Shown here piece after piece: positions 1-8,586 of a stretch of 52,088 bases of DNA. Both the position numbers and the translations under genes were made by a program. Each line of letters begins with the position of its first letter. The first letter of the stretch is position 1. Origin of the DNA: Thermoleophilaceae bacterium (GTDB taxonomy: Bacteria > Actinomycetota > Thermoleophilia > Solirubrobacterales > Thermoleophilaceae); assembly GCA_030448005.1 (NCBI GenBank), contig JAUJNT010000001.1, positions 317,438 to 369,525 of the forward strand, in the 5' to 3' direction. A model generated the notes under the pieces. It was given only the letters and a program-made list of their open reading frames with translations, had not been told where the DNA came from and did not search any database.

Positions 1-271
1 CTTCGAAAGCGGCTCATGGGTCTTGGCGTCCTCCCGACGTCTCGTGAAGCTCCTGCCCTTCTAGCAGAACCAGGGCGGGACTCTACACAAAAGAGCACCC
101 CTTGCCCCAGGTTGTCGCTCCCTTCCTGCAACCCACTTCGGTAAAGACGCCACCCCGTACGGCGGCCAAAGGGCCAATCCTCGCGCGGATGGCACGTCGT
201 CGACCCCGCGGGACCCCAAAAGCGGCCTGAGGCCCCCTACCCCCGGGAGCGCCCTCCGATCGGCATCTGCG

Positions 272-1810
272 CTATCCGCTCCTCATCGATCGGTTCTCCC
301 CGCCCCCCTGCCGTGCGGCAACTGCCAGTGTCGCGAGCCCTACGAGCGCCAGGGCCCCTCCGCCGTAGCGCAGGGCAAACCGCAGTGCCACTGAGAGCCG
401 GGCCGGGAAAACCGCCTGAGCCGCGTAGATGTCCTGCTTGTTCGACGTCACGGTACCGGCCCGGGTGTCGGTCCAGACGGCGGTGGCTCGGGAATCGCCG
501 GCGAGCAGCCCGAGACGGCTGCCGAGGTCCGGCAGGTCGCGCTCGCTACCGAACCCGACCCTCGAGTCGAAAGCCCGCCGGGAGAGCCGCAGCCGCTTGG
601 TGAAGCTTTCGCCGTTGTCGAACGAGGACTGGAGCGACACCTCGTTCATCACGTTCTTCGGGTCGGAGCGGCGGTCGTAGTAGACGACGTCGAGGCGACC
701 GTCAGGTCCCGCCGCGAGCTTTGGCAGGTACTGGGAGGTTCGGTCCCCGGGCGCGTTGTCGTTGACTCGTGTCGGGCCCTGCCAGCTCGAGTCACCCCGG
801 GGCAGCGACCACACCAGCACGTCCGCGGCTCCCCGGCGCTGACTGTGAAACCCGGCGTAGACCCTTCCGTCGCGCTGATCGACCGCCAGGGAGGGGAAAG
901 CAGGGAGAAACACGAGAAAACGCTCGATGGGTGCCAGTCTGCGCTCCACCACCGACTCCTCCCAGCTGCGGCCTCCATCGACCGAGCGGCCGAGTACCAG
1001 CTGGTAGCGGCCCGCGAAGGGCGGCCCTCCGAGTCCGCTGTGGGCTCCCTCGTAGTCGAGGCGGTCCTGGCCGAGATCCAGGTAGAGAACGTAGATCTCA
1101 CCGCGGGGACCGACCGCCGTCGAGGGTGCAACCACCCGCTCACGGGAGGGCCTGCTCACGCGCACGGGGCGCCGCCAGGTGGCTCCACCGTTATCCGACC
1201 TGGAAAAGCGAATCGGGTTTCCCGGCTCAGCGAACCGAAAGAGAGCAACCTCGGACGCCTGCAGCCAGGTCAGGTAGAGCCGGCGCGGGTGAGCCGGGTC
1301 GGCGGTGAGCCGGACCTGGAACGCCAGCGGGCCGAGCACCCGCTGCGGCTTCGAGAGCGTGCGCCCGCCATCGGTCGAGCGAACGATCCAGGCGGCGTGT
1401 GGGACGTTGCCGCCCCCCCGCAGGGTGACGTAGGACAGGTACAAGGTGCCGTCGCCCCCGAAGGCAACGTCGGGCGCGAAGCACTTCGGCTCTTCTCCCC
1501 TCGGGATCGGCACGGAGACCGTCGGAGACCAGCGGACGCCGTTGTCGAAGGAGACGTGCAGGGCACAGGAGAACCGCGGAGTGTCGACGCGGTTGGCCAC
1601 CGCCAGGTTGCCGCGCCTGGTCGGATTACGGGCGATCGAGGGGGAGTTGTTGGCGCTGATGTCCCCCATGTCGCCTGCCCCTTGGTTGACCGGCCGATCG
1701 CCACCACGCAGGCTTCCCCGCGCGCGCTCCCCAAAGGTCACCGAGACCAGGACCGCGGTCAAGCCGGCGACCAAGAGCGCAACACCAAGGATCACCCGCC
1801 ACCGGCTCAC
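272..1810 (-). CDS. Exported Asp-box (BNR/sialidase-like) propeller protein
   Basis: 512 aa with a GTG start. Residues about 7-27 form a hydrophobic signal anchor, and a second hydrophobic stretch near residues 480-500 is followed by a short polar tail, so the protein is probably held at the membrane. The body carries repeated Asp-box motifs (S-x-D-x-G-x-x-W/T/F) at about 87-94, 145-152, 205-212 and 276-283, plus a further one near 400, which mark a sialidase-type beta-propeller. Asp-boxes are structural; I see no convincing set of sialidase catalytic residues, so glycosidase activity should not be assumed. It leads a co-oriented run of exported repeat proteins. A GGGAG lies about 10 bases upstream of the start. 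Likely role: extracellular propeller of unknown ligand. Confidence 0.8.
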   Translation of the reverse strand: MSRWRVILGVALLVAGLTAVLVSVTFGERARGSLRGGDRPVNQGAGDMGDISANNSPSIARNPTRRGNLAVANRVDTPRFSCALHVSFDNGVRWSPTVSVPIPRGEEPKCFAPDVAFGGDGTLYLSYVTLRGGGNVPHAAWIVRSTDGGRTLSKPQRVLGPLAFQVRLTADPAHPRRLYLTWLQASEVALFRFAEPGNPIRFSRSDNGGATWRRPVRVSRPSRERVVAPSTAVGPRGEIYVLYLDLGQDRLDYEGAHSGLGGPPFAGRYQLVLGRSVDGGRSWEESVVERRLAPIERFLVFLPAFPSLAVDQRDGRVYAGFHSQRRGAADVLVWSLPRGDSSWQGPTRVNDNAPGDRTSQYLPKLAAGPDGRLDVVYYDRRSDPKNVMNEVSLQSSFDNGESFTKRLRLSRRAFDSRVGFGSERDLPDLGSRLGLLAGDSRATAVWTDTRAGTVTSNKQDIYAAQAVFPARLSVALRFALRYGGGALALVGLATLAVAARQGGGENRSMRSG

Positions 1811-1958
1811 CCCGGATCAGCTCCCTCTGCCCCCCGACGCACTGCCCTGTCTGTCTCTGGCTGCGCTGCCCGGACGCCCGGCAGGAACGACACAGGCCGG
1901 CGGCGGGCCTGGGCCCGGCCGCCGGCCATGAACGTGTCGTCGAACTCGCTGCTACCTG

Positions 1959-2867
1959 CTACCTGACCGAGACCATGCTGTCCCGGCCGGCGCCGCCCGA
2001 CACGCGATCCTGGCCGTCGCGGTAGAGCAGGTCGCTGCCACTCCCGCCAAGCAAGCGGTCCCTGCCACTGCCACCCCGCAGGGTATCGCTGCCGCCGTTG
2101 CCTCGCAGGGTGTCGTTGCCCGCCCCGCCCGACAGCTTGTCGTTGCCGGAACCGGCCGCGATGATGTCCCTACCGGCACCCCCGGAGATGCGGTCGTTGC
2201 CGCCACCGCACCTGATCACGTCGTTGCCGCCCAGGCCGCGGACGGTGTCGTTACCGGCGCCGCAGCTGATGACGTCGGCGAACGGCGTGCCGGTGATCGT
2301 GTCGTTTCCACGCGTTCCGGTGATGAAGCTCGTGCCGATGCCCGAACCGGGCAGGAGGATATTTTGCGGAGCCTGCGGAGCCTGCGGAGTCGGCGGTGTC
2401 CCGGGCGCAGGAGGCGCCGTCGCCTCCGGTACCACGGCAAAAGTCTCCCTCGCCACGAGGGTCTGAGGCGCACCGTTGCGGATGCCCGTGGTCTGGACCC
2501 TGACGATGTAGTCCCCGACCGCTGCGGTGGCCGGAAGGACGAACGAGTCAGAGATGCCACCAGAAGCGTCGGTCTTCACGGGATTGCCGTCTGCCCCGCT
2601 CCCCACAGGTGTCTCGCCCCCGGATGGCGGCGTCAGCGTCATCTTGTACTCGGCGTTCGCATGGAAGCCTGTGGCGGAAACCCCTACCCTGGCGCCGGCC
2701 TTGTACTGGTAGGAAGCCGAGTCGAAGCCCATAGAAGTCGCCGGTACGCAAGCAAAGGCAACGGCTGCGGACAGCGCTCCGACGAGCCCAGCGGCCAGTG
2801 AGGCGCTGACCAGCACTCGCCGCCGGCTCGGGCGACCTCCTCTACTTATGGCGCAAAATCCAGTCAT
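1959..2867 (-). CDS. Exported RTX-repeat calcium-binding protein
   Basis: 302 aa from an ATG preceded at 4-5 bases by a strong GGGAGGGG ribosome site; a longer in-frame start at 2918 lacks one. The N-terminus has SRRR followed by a hydrophobic stretch ending near AFAC, a Sec or possibly Tat-type signal. A middle domain of about 110 aa has no family I recognise. A Pro-rich linker follows. The C-terminal third holds about ten nonapeptide repeats of the GGxGxDxxx/GNDxIxG type, which in RTX proteins form a Ca2+-binding parallel beta roll. Classical RTX proteins leave by type I secretion; the N-terminal signal here argues for general export instead. It neighbours another RTX-tailed gene. Confidence 0.85.
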   Translation of the reverse strand: MTGFCAISRGGRPSRRRVLVSASLAAGLVGALSAAVAFACVPATSMGFDSASYQYKAGARVGVSATGFHANAEYKMTLTPPSGGETPVGSGADGNPVKTDASGGISDSFVLPATAAVGDYIVRVQTTGIRNGAPQTLVARETFAVVPEATAPPAPGTPPTPQAPQAPQNILLPGSGIGTSFITGTRGNDTITGTPFADVISCGAGNDTVRGLGGNDVIRCGGGNDRISGGAGRDIIAAGSGNDKLSGGAGNDTLRGNGGSDTLRGGSGRDRLLGGSGSDLLYRDGQDRVSGGAGRDSMVSVR

Positions 2868-2955
2868 GCATCCCCTCCCGTGATCGTCAACTCTTGGCTT
2901 ATATTGCAAAGGTAGCAAGGTTGACTCATCTGTCCCAGCGCGCGGCCGATTTCGG

Positions 2956-3027
2956 CTACCGGGACCTCACCTTGACGGCCCTCGATCGTCGCCCAACTCC
3001 GCGTGAAACGTTGTCACGTGCGGCTAC
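2956..3027 (-). pseudogene. Orphan FN3 C-terminal tail remnant
   Basis: Read on the minus strand, this stretch encodes VAARDNVSRGVGRRSRAVKV then RSR and a TAG stop. It closely matches the last residues of the RCC1/FN3 protein ending at 5126 (VAARDNVSRRLGRRSTVVKV then RTR and stop). It lies in the same frame as the TolB/RTX gene, beginning nine codons after that gene's TAG at 3055-3057. It has no start codon or ribosome site of its own. The simplest reading is a remnant of a paralogous FN3-tailed gene whose body was lost or replaced. Stop readthrough that would add this tail is less likely. Confidence 0.7.
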
Positions 3028-3054
3028 CGGACGGCGCCCGGGCTCGCTTGCTAT

Positions 3055-5088
3055 CTATCGCCGTCTCACGCGCTCGCAGTTGCGCGAGACGCGGTCCTTG
3101 CGGTCGGCAACGACGCTGTCGCGGCCAAGCCCGCAGTTAACCCGGTCGCGCGCACCGTCGCGGGAGCTGATCCGATCGTTGCCCGAGTTGCCACTGATCG
3201 AATCGCTGCCCGAGTTGCCGTTGATCCGGTCGTGGCCTGCATCGCCGGCGATCCGGTCGCCGCTGCTTCCACCGGAGATCCGATCATTGGCAGAGCCGCC
3301 GTTGATCCGATCCCGCCCACGGCTACCGCTTATGACGTCCTTCCCGCTCACCCCGTGCAGACGATCATTGCCAAAACCGCCAAGCAGCTTGTCGTTGCCG
3401 GCATCACCAAAGATGCTGTCGTTCCCGCGGCCACCGTCAAGGCGATCGTTGCCCGGGTTGCCCCGCAAGCGGTCGCGCCCGGAGCTGCCGCTCATCCGAT
3501 CGTCTCCGGTGCCCGCCAACATCAGATCGTTGCCAAGGCCGCCCTGGCCGCGATCATCGCCTGTCCCCGTATCGACGCAGTCGTTGCCCGCGAGAGCGTC
3601 CACCACGTCGTTACCGGTGCCGCCGAAGATCCGGTCACCCCCCGGCGTGCCCGTGATCGTGTTGGCAGACGCCTCGCCGCGAATCACGTTCGCACTCGAA
3701 GCTGGACAGTCCTCGAAGGACGCCGGTTCGACCGGCGCCGCAGGCGTCGTCGGCGTCGGCGGTTGTGCCGCCGGGCGGGGCAGCGCTTGCCAGTCACACT
3801 TCCCGAACTGGACGCCGGTTTGCACCAGACGCTGTAGGCCGGCAGCCTCGCCGGCGCTGGAGTCCATCGAATAGACCACCAGGTCGTCGCCGGCAGGAGG
3901 CGGGCCGGTGCTCGTGCGACCGCTGGTGAACAGAATTCGCCTGCCGTCAGGAGAGAAGGTGGGGGTGTTGTCGAAGTCGCCCTCCGTCTCGGGCGTGTCG
4001 CCGGTCAGGTTCGAGGTCAGTCTGACCTGACCGCTCCCATCCCGGCTCATCTTGAAGATCTCGAAGTTCTGGTTTCCGGGGGTCACGCCGCTCCGCGTGC
4101 TGCTGAAAACGATCTGCTGCCCATCGGGCGAGAACTGTGGAGCGCTGTCCAGCGCGTCGGTGTTCTCGTTGATCTCCCTCGTGGCGGGGCTATCCGGAGT
4201 GCCGGGGCTGTTGCTCACGTTGGTGACGTCCGAACCGTCGGGGTTCATCGTGAAGACCTCGAGGTTCTGGGTTTGGCCGGCGGCGTTTTCGCGCAAGCTC
4301 TGAAACGCGATCTTGCTGCCGTCGGGGGACCAGTTCGGGGCTGCGTCCTGGCCCCTGACGTTGGTCAGGCGCTGGAGGTCCCCCTGCTCGCCCGTGACGG
4401 CATCCATCGAGTAGATCTCGAAGTCCCTCGCGGGGGTCGGCGCGCCGTCGCTGAAGGTGGTCTCCCGCCCACTGTGGAACACGATGCGAGTGCCGTCGGG
4501 AGACCAACTTGGATTCCGATCCGTGGCGGCGACCTGGTTGCGCGTGCCGCCGGTCAGCTCACCGTTGTTGAAGGTCAGGCGCCTTACGTCGGGACCTTCC
4601 AGGTCTCCGTCGTTGTTGGCGACATAGATCTCGGAGTTATCCGGCTGCCCCTCCACGCGGCGGGCCTCGAACGCGATCTTCGTGCCGTCGGGGGAGAAGG
4701 CGGCGTCGCCGTCGCGCGTCCGGTTGTTCGTCAGCAGCGTCTCTCCGGTGCCGTCGGGATTGATCGAGATGATCTCCGCGCGGGAGATGGCGGTCGGATT
4801 TGGACTTGGTATTCCGAACTCCCCCCGGTTGGCCTCACAGGCGATCCTGCCGTTCAGCCCCGGAAACGCGGCTTCCGCGGTGGACACCCCCGTGGCCGCG
4901 AGGCAGGCAAGCCCCAGGACTGTGGTGGCGGCAAGGAGCAAACGGATGGTCGTGGGTCGTTCGCCTGGGGGAAGAGCGAGCGGTGCGGAATCAGCCGCCC
5001 TCGGCGCAGCCGTGGCTCTCCAAGATCGGTCAAGATGCTTCAAGTGATCCTGCTGTCGGTACCGCATGTCGGGCGGGCGGTGCCCCAT
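3055..5088 (-). CDS. Exported TolB-like PD40 propeller with RTX C-terminus
   Basis: 677 aa. A long N-terminal lead precedes a signal peptide (hydrophobic about 49-70, cleavage near AEA-A at 74), so a later start is possible; the ATG used has AAGGAAG eight bases upstream. The propeller holds five PD40/WD40-like repeats of the form F/W-S-P-D-G-x-x-I-x-F between about residues 110 and 420, as in TolB and the DPP-IV propeller. A Pro-rich linker leads to roughly 15 RTX nonapeptides (GGxGNDxI/GNSGSDxI), and the protein ends in a basic Cys-containing tail. Likely a secreted or wall-associated protein that binds calcium; the partner is unknown. Its stop is followed in frame by an orphan FN3 tail. Confidence 0.85.
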   Translation of the reverse strand: MGHRPPDMRYRQQDHLKHLDRSWRATAAPRAADSAPLALPPGERPTTIRLLLAATTVLGLACLAATGVSTAEAAFPGLNGRIACEANRGEFGIPSPNPTAISRAEIISINPDGTGETLLTNNRTRDGDAAFSPDGTKIAFEARRVEGQPDNSEIYVANNDGDLEGPDVRRLTFNNGELTGGTRNQVAATDRNPSWSPDGTRIVFHSGRETTFSDGAPTPARDFEIYSMDAVTGEQGDLQRLTNVRGQDAAPNWSPDGSKIAFQSLRENAAGQTQNLEVFTMNPDGSDVTNVSNSPGTPDSPATREINENTDALDSAPQFSPDGQQIVFSSTRSGVTPGNQNFEIFKMSRDGSGQVRLTSNLTGDTPETEGDFDNTPTFSPDGRRILFTSGRTSTGPPPAGDDLVVYSMDSSAGEAAGLQRLVQTGVQFGKCDWQALPRPAAQPPTPTTPAAPVEPASFEDCPASSANVIRGEASANTITGTPGGDRIFGGTGNDVVDALAGNDCVDTGTGDDRGQGGLGNDLMLAGTGDDRMSGSSGRDRLRGNPGNDRLDGGRGNDSIFGDAGNDKLLGGFGNDRLHGVSGKDVISGSRGRDRINGGSANDRISGGSSGDRIAGDAGHDRINGNSGSDSISGNSGNDRISSRDGARDRVNCGLGRDSVVADRKDRVSRNCERVRRR

Positions 5089-5125
5089 GCGAGTCGCTTC
5101 CTTGCATTCGGTCTTAACATTTCGA

Positions 5126-7162
5126 TCACCGCGTCCTCACCTTCACGACCGTCGACCGCCGCCCGAGTCTGCGTGAAACGTTGTCCCGCGCAGCGACCGC
5201 GTAGTAGTAGGTGGTGTGCGGGCGCAGGTCGCCGACCTTCAGGGTGATCTTGGCGCCGACGCTGGTGACGGTCGGGAAACGGCAGGTCCCCTTGCACAGC
5301 GTCTGCGCGCGCCGGAAGCCGCGTGACCCACGGATCCGGCGGCGTGACTGCTTGACGAGATAGGTGCGTGCTGCCGGCGGGTTGGCCCCGTCGGTGCCGG
5401 GGGCGTTGAACTCGAGGACGACCCTGGTCCTCGATACAGCGCGTGCCTTCAGTTCCGTTACCCGCCCGGGCTTGCGCCCGTGGCGCTTGAGGCACGCCCG
5501 TCGCAACCTGCTCCGGTGGCTCCTCAGGTGGCGCTTGGCCCGAGCTCGCCTGCTCCCCGAGAGGCGCCGCGCTCTGCCGAGCTCCCGCCTCGTATGGCGC
5601 GCCGCGCGCCTGAGGCAGCTCCGAAAGGCTCTCGCGCGGGCCTTTTCGGCTTCGAGCGGATCGACGGGGGTTGCGGGGCCGGCTGGGGGTGCGGTCGGCC
5701 CCGGGGTCGGGCCCGGGGGGGCAGGCGCACAGGCGGGGGCGCCACTCCCGAGCGTTCCGAGGTCGACCGGACCCGCGGATCCCGGTGTCTCATTGTCGCC
5801 GACGTTCCGCTCGCTGCAGAGCCCGAGCCGCCCGTTGGCGCCATAGCCCCAGCAGCGCACGTTTCCATCATCGAGGCGCGCGCAGGTGTGGCGCCGGCCG
5901 AGCGCTATCGCGACGGCGCCGCGCCCGCCGAGGTCGACGGGCCCCGCCGAGCCGGGGGTCTCGTCGTCGCCGATGTCGACGGTGTGGCCATAACCGAGGC
6001 GCCCGTCGATGTTGAAGCCCCAGCAGCGCACGCTGGCATCGTCGAGCAGCGCGCAGGCGTGGCCGTCTCCGACGCCGATCGCCTTGGCGGTGCGTCCGGC
6101 GCCGAGGTCCACGGGCGCAACCGACCCGGGAGTCTCGCCCTTCCCGATCGGCGAGGTGTTGCCGTATCCGAGCCGGCCGTTGCCGCCAAAGCCCCAGCAG
6201 CGCACGTTGCCGTCGTCGAGCACAGCGCAGGTCTGGGCGGCCCCTGCGCTTACGGCCGTGGCGGTGCGGCCGGGCCCCAGGTCAACAGGCCCCGCGACAG
6301 CGGGGGGGTTGGTGCGGCGGTGACCGACGTTGTTCTCATTTCCGTAGCCGAGCTGCCCGTTGGTGCCTTGGCCCCAGCAACGGACCGTGCCATCGTTCAG
6401 CAGCGCGCACGTGTGAAGGTCGCCGGCGGTGATCGCCTTGGCCGGGCCGCCCAGGTTCACCGGCCCCACCTCGCCAGGCAGCTCGTTGTCACCGATGTCG
6501 TCCGGATCCGGCTCTTGATCCGGGGTCTCAGGGTTCGGTGGCGGATTGCCGTAGCCGAGCTCGCCCCAGAAGGCAAATCCCCAGCAGCGCACGGTGCGGT
6601 TGTCGAGGAGTGCGCAGGTGTGTGAGCCGCCGGCGGCGATCGCGGCGGCCGAACGCCCGGCGCCAAGATCCACTGGCCCGACAGACGCCGGGGTTTCGTC
6701 ATCGCCGATGTTCCGCTGGTTTCCGTAGCCGAGGCGGCCGTTGCCGCCAAAGCCCCAGCAGCGCACGGTGGCGTCGCCAAGCAGGGCGCAGGTGTGAAAG
6801 TCACCCGCGCTGAACGCCGCGACCTCACGCCCCTCGCCGAAGTCGACAGGGCCGGCGGCGGCCGGCGTCTCGTCGTCGCCGATCGTGCTCCTGTTGCCGT
6901 ATCCGAGCTCACCCTCGGCGCTGAAGCCCCAGCAGCGCATGGGGGCGGGCCCGGCCTCGGGGAGAAGCGCACAGGTGTGGCTGGAACCGGCGTCGAGCCC
7001 GCCGGCCGCGGGCGTCACGGGGTCTGAGCCCTGGTCGGCCGCGGTGCCTGCCGGCAGAGCCGCCACCATGACGGCCACCAGCAGAGCGGCCCCCAGGGCG
7101 AGCGTCGTCCGGCGGCGGCGGACGGTGTTGTCGGTGTGAGTGAGCGCTCGACCGGGTCGCAT
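5126..7162 (-). CDS. Exported RCC1-repeat propeller with FN3-like C-terminus
   Basis: 678 aa. The start is placed at an ATG seven bases after a TACCCT hexamer (leaderless promoter); a start at 7210 would lie upstream of that promoter. A signal peptide sits at about 15-40 (TTLALGAALLVAVMVAALPA). Seven RCC1-type repeats follow, each with HTCALL and VRCWGxxxxGxLGYGN elements, the number expected for one closed seven-bladed propeller. A Pro-rich linker and a strongly Arg-rich helical stretch lead to a C-terminal fibronectin type III-like domain ending in YYYAVAARDNVS. Bacterial RCC1-like proteins are diverse and mostly of unknown role. The paired Cys in each blade could form disulfides outside the cell. 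Confidence 0.85.
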   Translation of the reverse strand: MRPGRALTHTDNTVRRRRTTLALGAALLVAVMVAALPAGTAADQGSDPVTPAAGGLDAGSSHTCALLPEAGPAPMRCWGFSAEGELGYGNRSTIGDDETPAAAGPVDFGEGREVAAFSAGDFHTCALLGDATVRCWGFGGNGRLGYGNQRNIGDDETPASVGPVDLGAGRSAAAIAAGGSHTCALLDNRTVRCWGFAFWGELGYGNPPPNPETPDQEPDPDDIGDNELPGEVGPVNLGGPAKAITAGDLHTCALLNDGTVRCWGQGTNGQLGYGNENNVGHRRTNPPAVAGPVDLGPGRTATAVSAGAAQTCAVLDDGNVRCWGFGGNGRLGYGNTSPIGKGETPGSVAPVDLGAGRTAKAIGVGDGHACALLDDASVRCWGFNIDGRLGYGHTVDIGDDETPGSAGPVDLGGRGAVAIALGRRHTCARLDDGNVRCWGYGANGRLGLCSERNVGDNETPGSAGPVDLGTLGSGAPACAPAPPGPTPGPTAPPAGPATPVDPLEAEKARARAFRSCLRRAARHTRRELGRARRLSGSRRARAKRHLRSHRSRLRRACLKRHGRKPGRVTELKARAVSRTRVVLEFNAPGTDGANPPAARTYLVKQSRRRIRGSRGFRRAQTLCKGTCRFPTVTSVGAKITLKVGDLRPHTTYYYAVAARDNVSRRLGRRSTVVKVRTR

Positions 7163-7169
7163 CAGCCCG

Positions 7170-7175
7170 AGGGTA
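7170..7175 (-). promoter_or_regulatory. Leaderless -10 element of the RCC1 gene
   Basis: TACCCT on the minus strand ends seven bases before the ATG at 7162. No Shine-Dalgarno sequence lies between them. Confidence 0.6.
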
Positions 7176-7276
7176 GCCCATCCCCGCGAGCCCGATGACA
7201 CTTCAGCCATTCGATCAGCGATTTGAGTGAAGTGACCGGAGTCGAAGTCGAGCGCGGCTCGCGCCGCTCTCGCTCC

Positions 7277-8518
7277 TCATGCCATGAACGAGCCCCGCTC
7301 TTCCGATGGAGGCCCGTCGATGGCACCCACCCTCTCGAGCTCTGCGATCTCCTCTTCGCCGTAGCCCACGCCGCTCAGCACCGCGCGGGTGTGCTCCCCG
7401 AGCGCCGGCCCGGGGGCGCGCGGCCCACCCGGCGTGCGGCTGAGCTTGATCGGCACGCCGAGCTGCCTGACAGGTCGCTTCACACCGGGTTGATCGAGCT
7501 CGACTATCATCTCTCGCGCGCGCAAGAGCTCCGACTCGAGCGCCTCGTCCAATCCGAGCACGGGCTCCAGGCAGCAGTCGTGCTCGGCGCCGAAGCGAGC
7601 CCAGGCCTCGCGCCCTCGCCCTGCGAAGACCCTCTCCACCTCCACGTGGGCCTCCGATCCCGGGGCATCGAACGCTCGCTCGAGCAGATCCTCGCGTCCC
7701 ACGCCTCTACACCACGCCCGCCAGAACTTGGGCTCGAGCGCGGCCAGGGTGACCCACCCGTCGCTGCAGCGATAGGGCCGGTAGCAGATGTACCGGCCCG
7801 CGAGCTCGAGCTCTCCCCGCTGGGGCACCGCCCCGTCGGCCAGGTGCCTTGCGGCCACCAGACCGAGCAACGACAGCGCGCCGTCTGCCATCGAGACGTC
7901 CACGAACTGGCCCTCGCCCGAGCGCTCGCGCTCGCGGAGGGCCGCCATGATCCCGAAGGCGGCCATCAGCGCGCCACCGCCGATGTCGGCTATCTGCCCC
8001 GCCGGCTGAATCGGGGGGCCATCCCGCTCGCCGGTGAGCCCGAGGAGGCCAACGCGCGCCAGGTAGTTCATGTCGTGCCCGGCGCGATCGCGAAGGGGGC
8101 CATCCTGACCGTAGCCGGTGATCGCGCAGTAGACGAGCCGCGGGTTCTCGGCACGCAGGCGCTCGTAGCCCACCCCGAGACGGTCGAGCACACCCGGCCT
8201 GAAGGACTCCAGGAGGACGTCTGATCCCCGTGCCAGCTCGATCAGCACCCGCCGGGCCCGCTCTTGCTTCAGATCGAGGCGAATCGAGCGCTTGCCGCGG
8301 TTGAGCGCGAGGAAGAGGGCCGAGGCGGCCGAGCCCTCGGCGCCCTCGTAGAACGGCGGCGCGCAGCGGATGTAGTCGCCCATGCCCGTGTCCTCGACCT
8401 TCAACACGTCCGCGCCGAAGTCGGCTAACAGGAGCGAGCAGAAGCCGCCCGGCAAAAGGCGCGAGAGGTCGAGGACCTTTACGTCCGAGAGGGCACCCTC
8501 CTCAGGAGGCACGATCAA
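7277..8518 (-). CDS. CaiB/BaiF family III CoA-transferase
   Basis: 413 aa, a usual length for the family. The N-terminal domain has the typical VLDLSRLLPGGFCSLLLADF and GADVLKVE segments, and LNRGKRSIRLDLK. The catalytic Asp that forms the acyl-anhydride intermediate is D149 in GHDMNY. The family moves CoA between carboxylic acids or, in racemase members, epimerises 2-methylacyl-CoA; the substrate cannot be read from sequence. The TTG start overlaps the TGA of an upstream eight-codon reading frame; an in-frame GTG two codons later is an alternative. It follows a SHOCT protein and an ABC exporter on the same strand. Nearby crotonase debris and SCP2/SDR genes fit acyl-CoA metabolism. Confidence 0.9.
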   Translation of the reverse strand: MIVPPEEGALSDVKVLDLSRLLPGGFCSLLLADFGADVLKVEDTGMGDYIRCAPPFYEGAEGSAASALFLALNRGKRSIRLDLKQERARRVLIELARGSDVLLESFRPGVLDRLGVGYERLRAENPRLVYCAITGYGQDGPLRDRAGHDMNYLARVGLLGLTGERDGPPIQPAGQIADIGGGALMAAFGIMAALRERERSGEGQFVDVSMADGALSLLGLVAARHLADGAVPQRGELELAGRYICYRPYRCSDGWVTLAALEPKFWRAWCRGVGREDLLERAFDAPGSEAHVEVERVFAGRGREAWARFGAEHDCCLEPVLGLDEALESELLRAREMIVELDQPGVKRPVRQLGVPIKLSRTPGGPRAPGPALGEHTRAVLSGVGYGEEEIAELERVGAIDGPPSEERGSFMA

Positions 8519-8542
8519 GAGGCGCAGACCTCAGGAGGCACG
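8502..8542 (-). repeat. Direct repeat with eight-codon leader frame before CoA-transferase
   Basis: A 12-base direct repeat (tcaggaggcacg on the plus strand) occurs at 8502-8513 and 8531-8542. On the minus strand the upstream copy opens with GTG and reads VPPEVCAS then TGA at 8517-8515. That stop overlaps the TTG start of the CoA-transferase (TTGA). It may be a coupling leader frame or simply a local duplication of the gene's start. Confidence 0.5.
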
Positions 8543-8586
8543 GTCGATCGGTACGTTCCGGTGCCTACTCCAGGGCCCCCCGGGGA

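Noticed and set aside
1980-2290. Regular DNA repeats in the RTX genes as a CRISPR or satellite
   Set aside because: They are codon-level repeats of the RTX nonapeptide, varied at third positions and fully explained by the protein.
3055-3057. Stop-codon readthrough joining the TolB/RTX protein to the FN3 tail
   Set aside because: The TAG lacks a recognisable readthrough context and nine codons without FN3 resemblance follow; a remnant is simpler.
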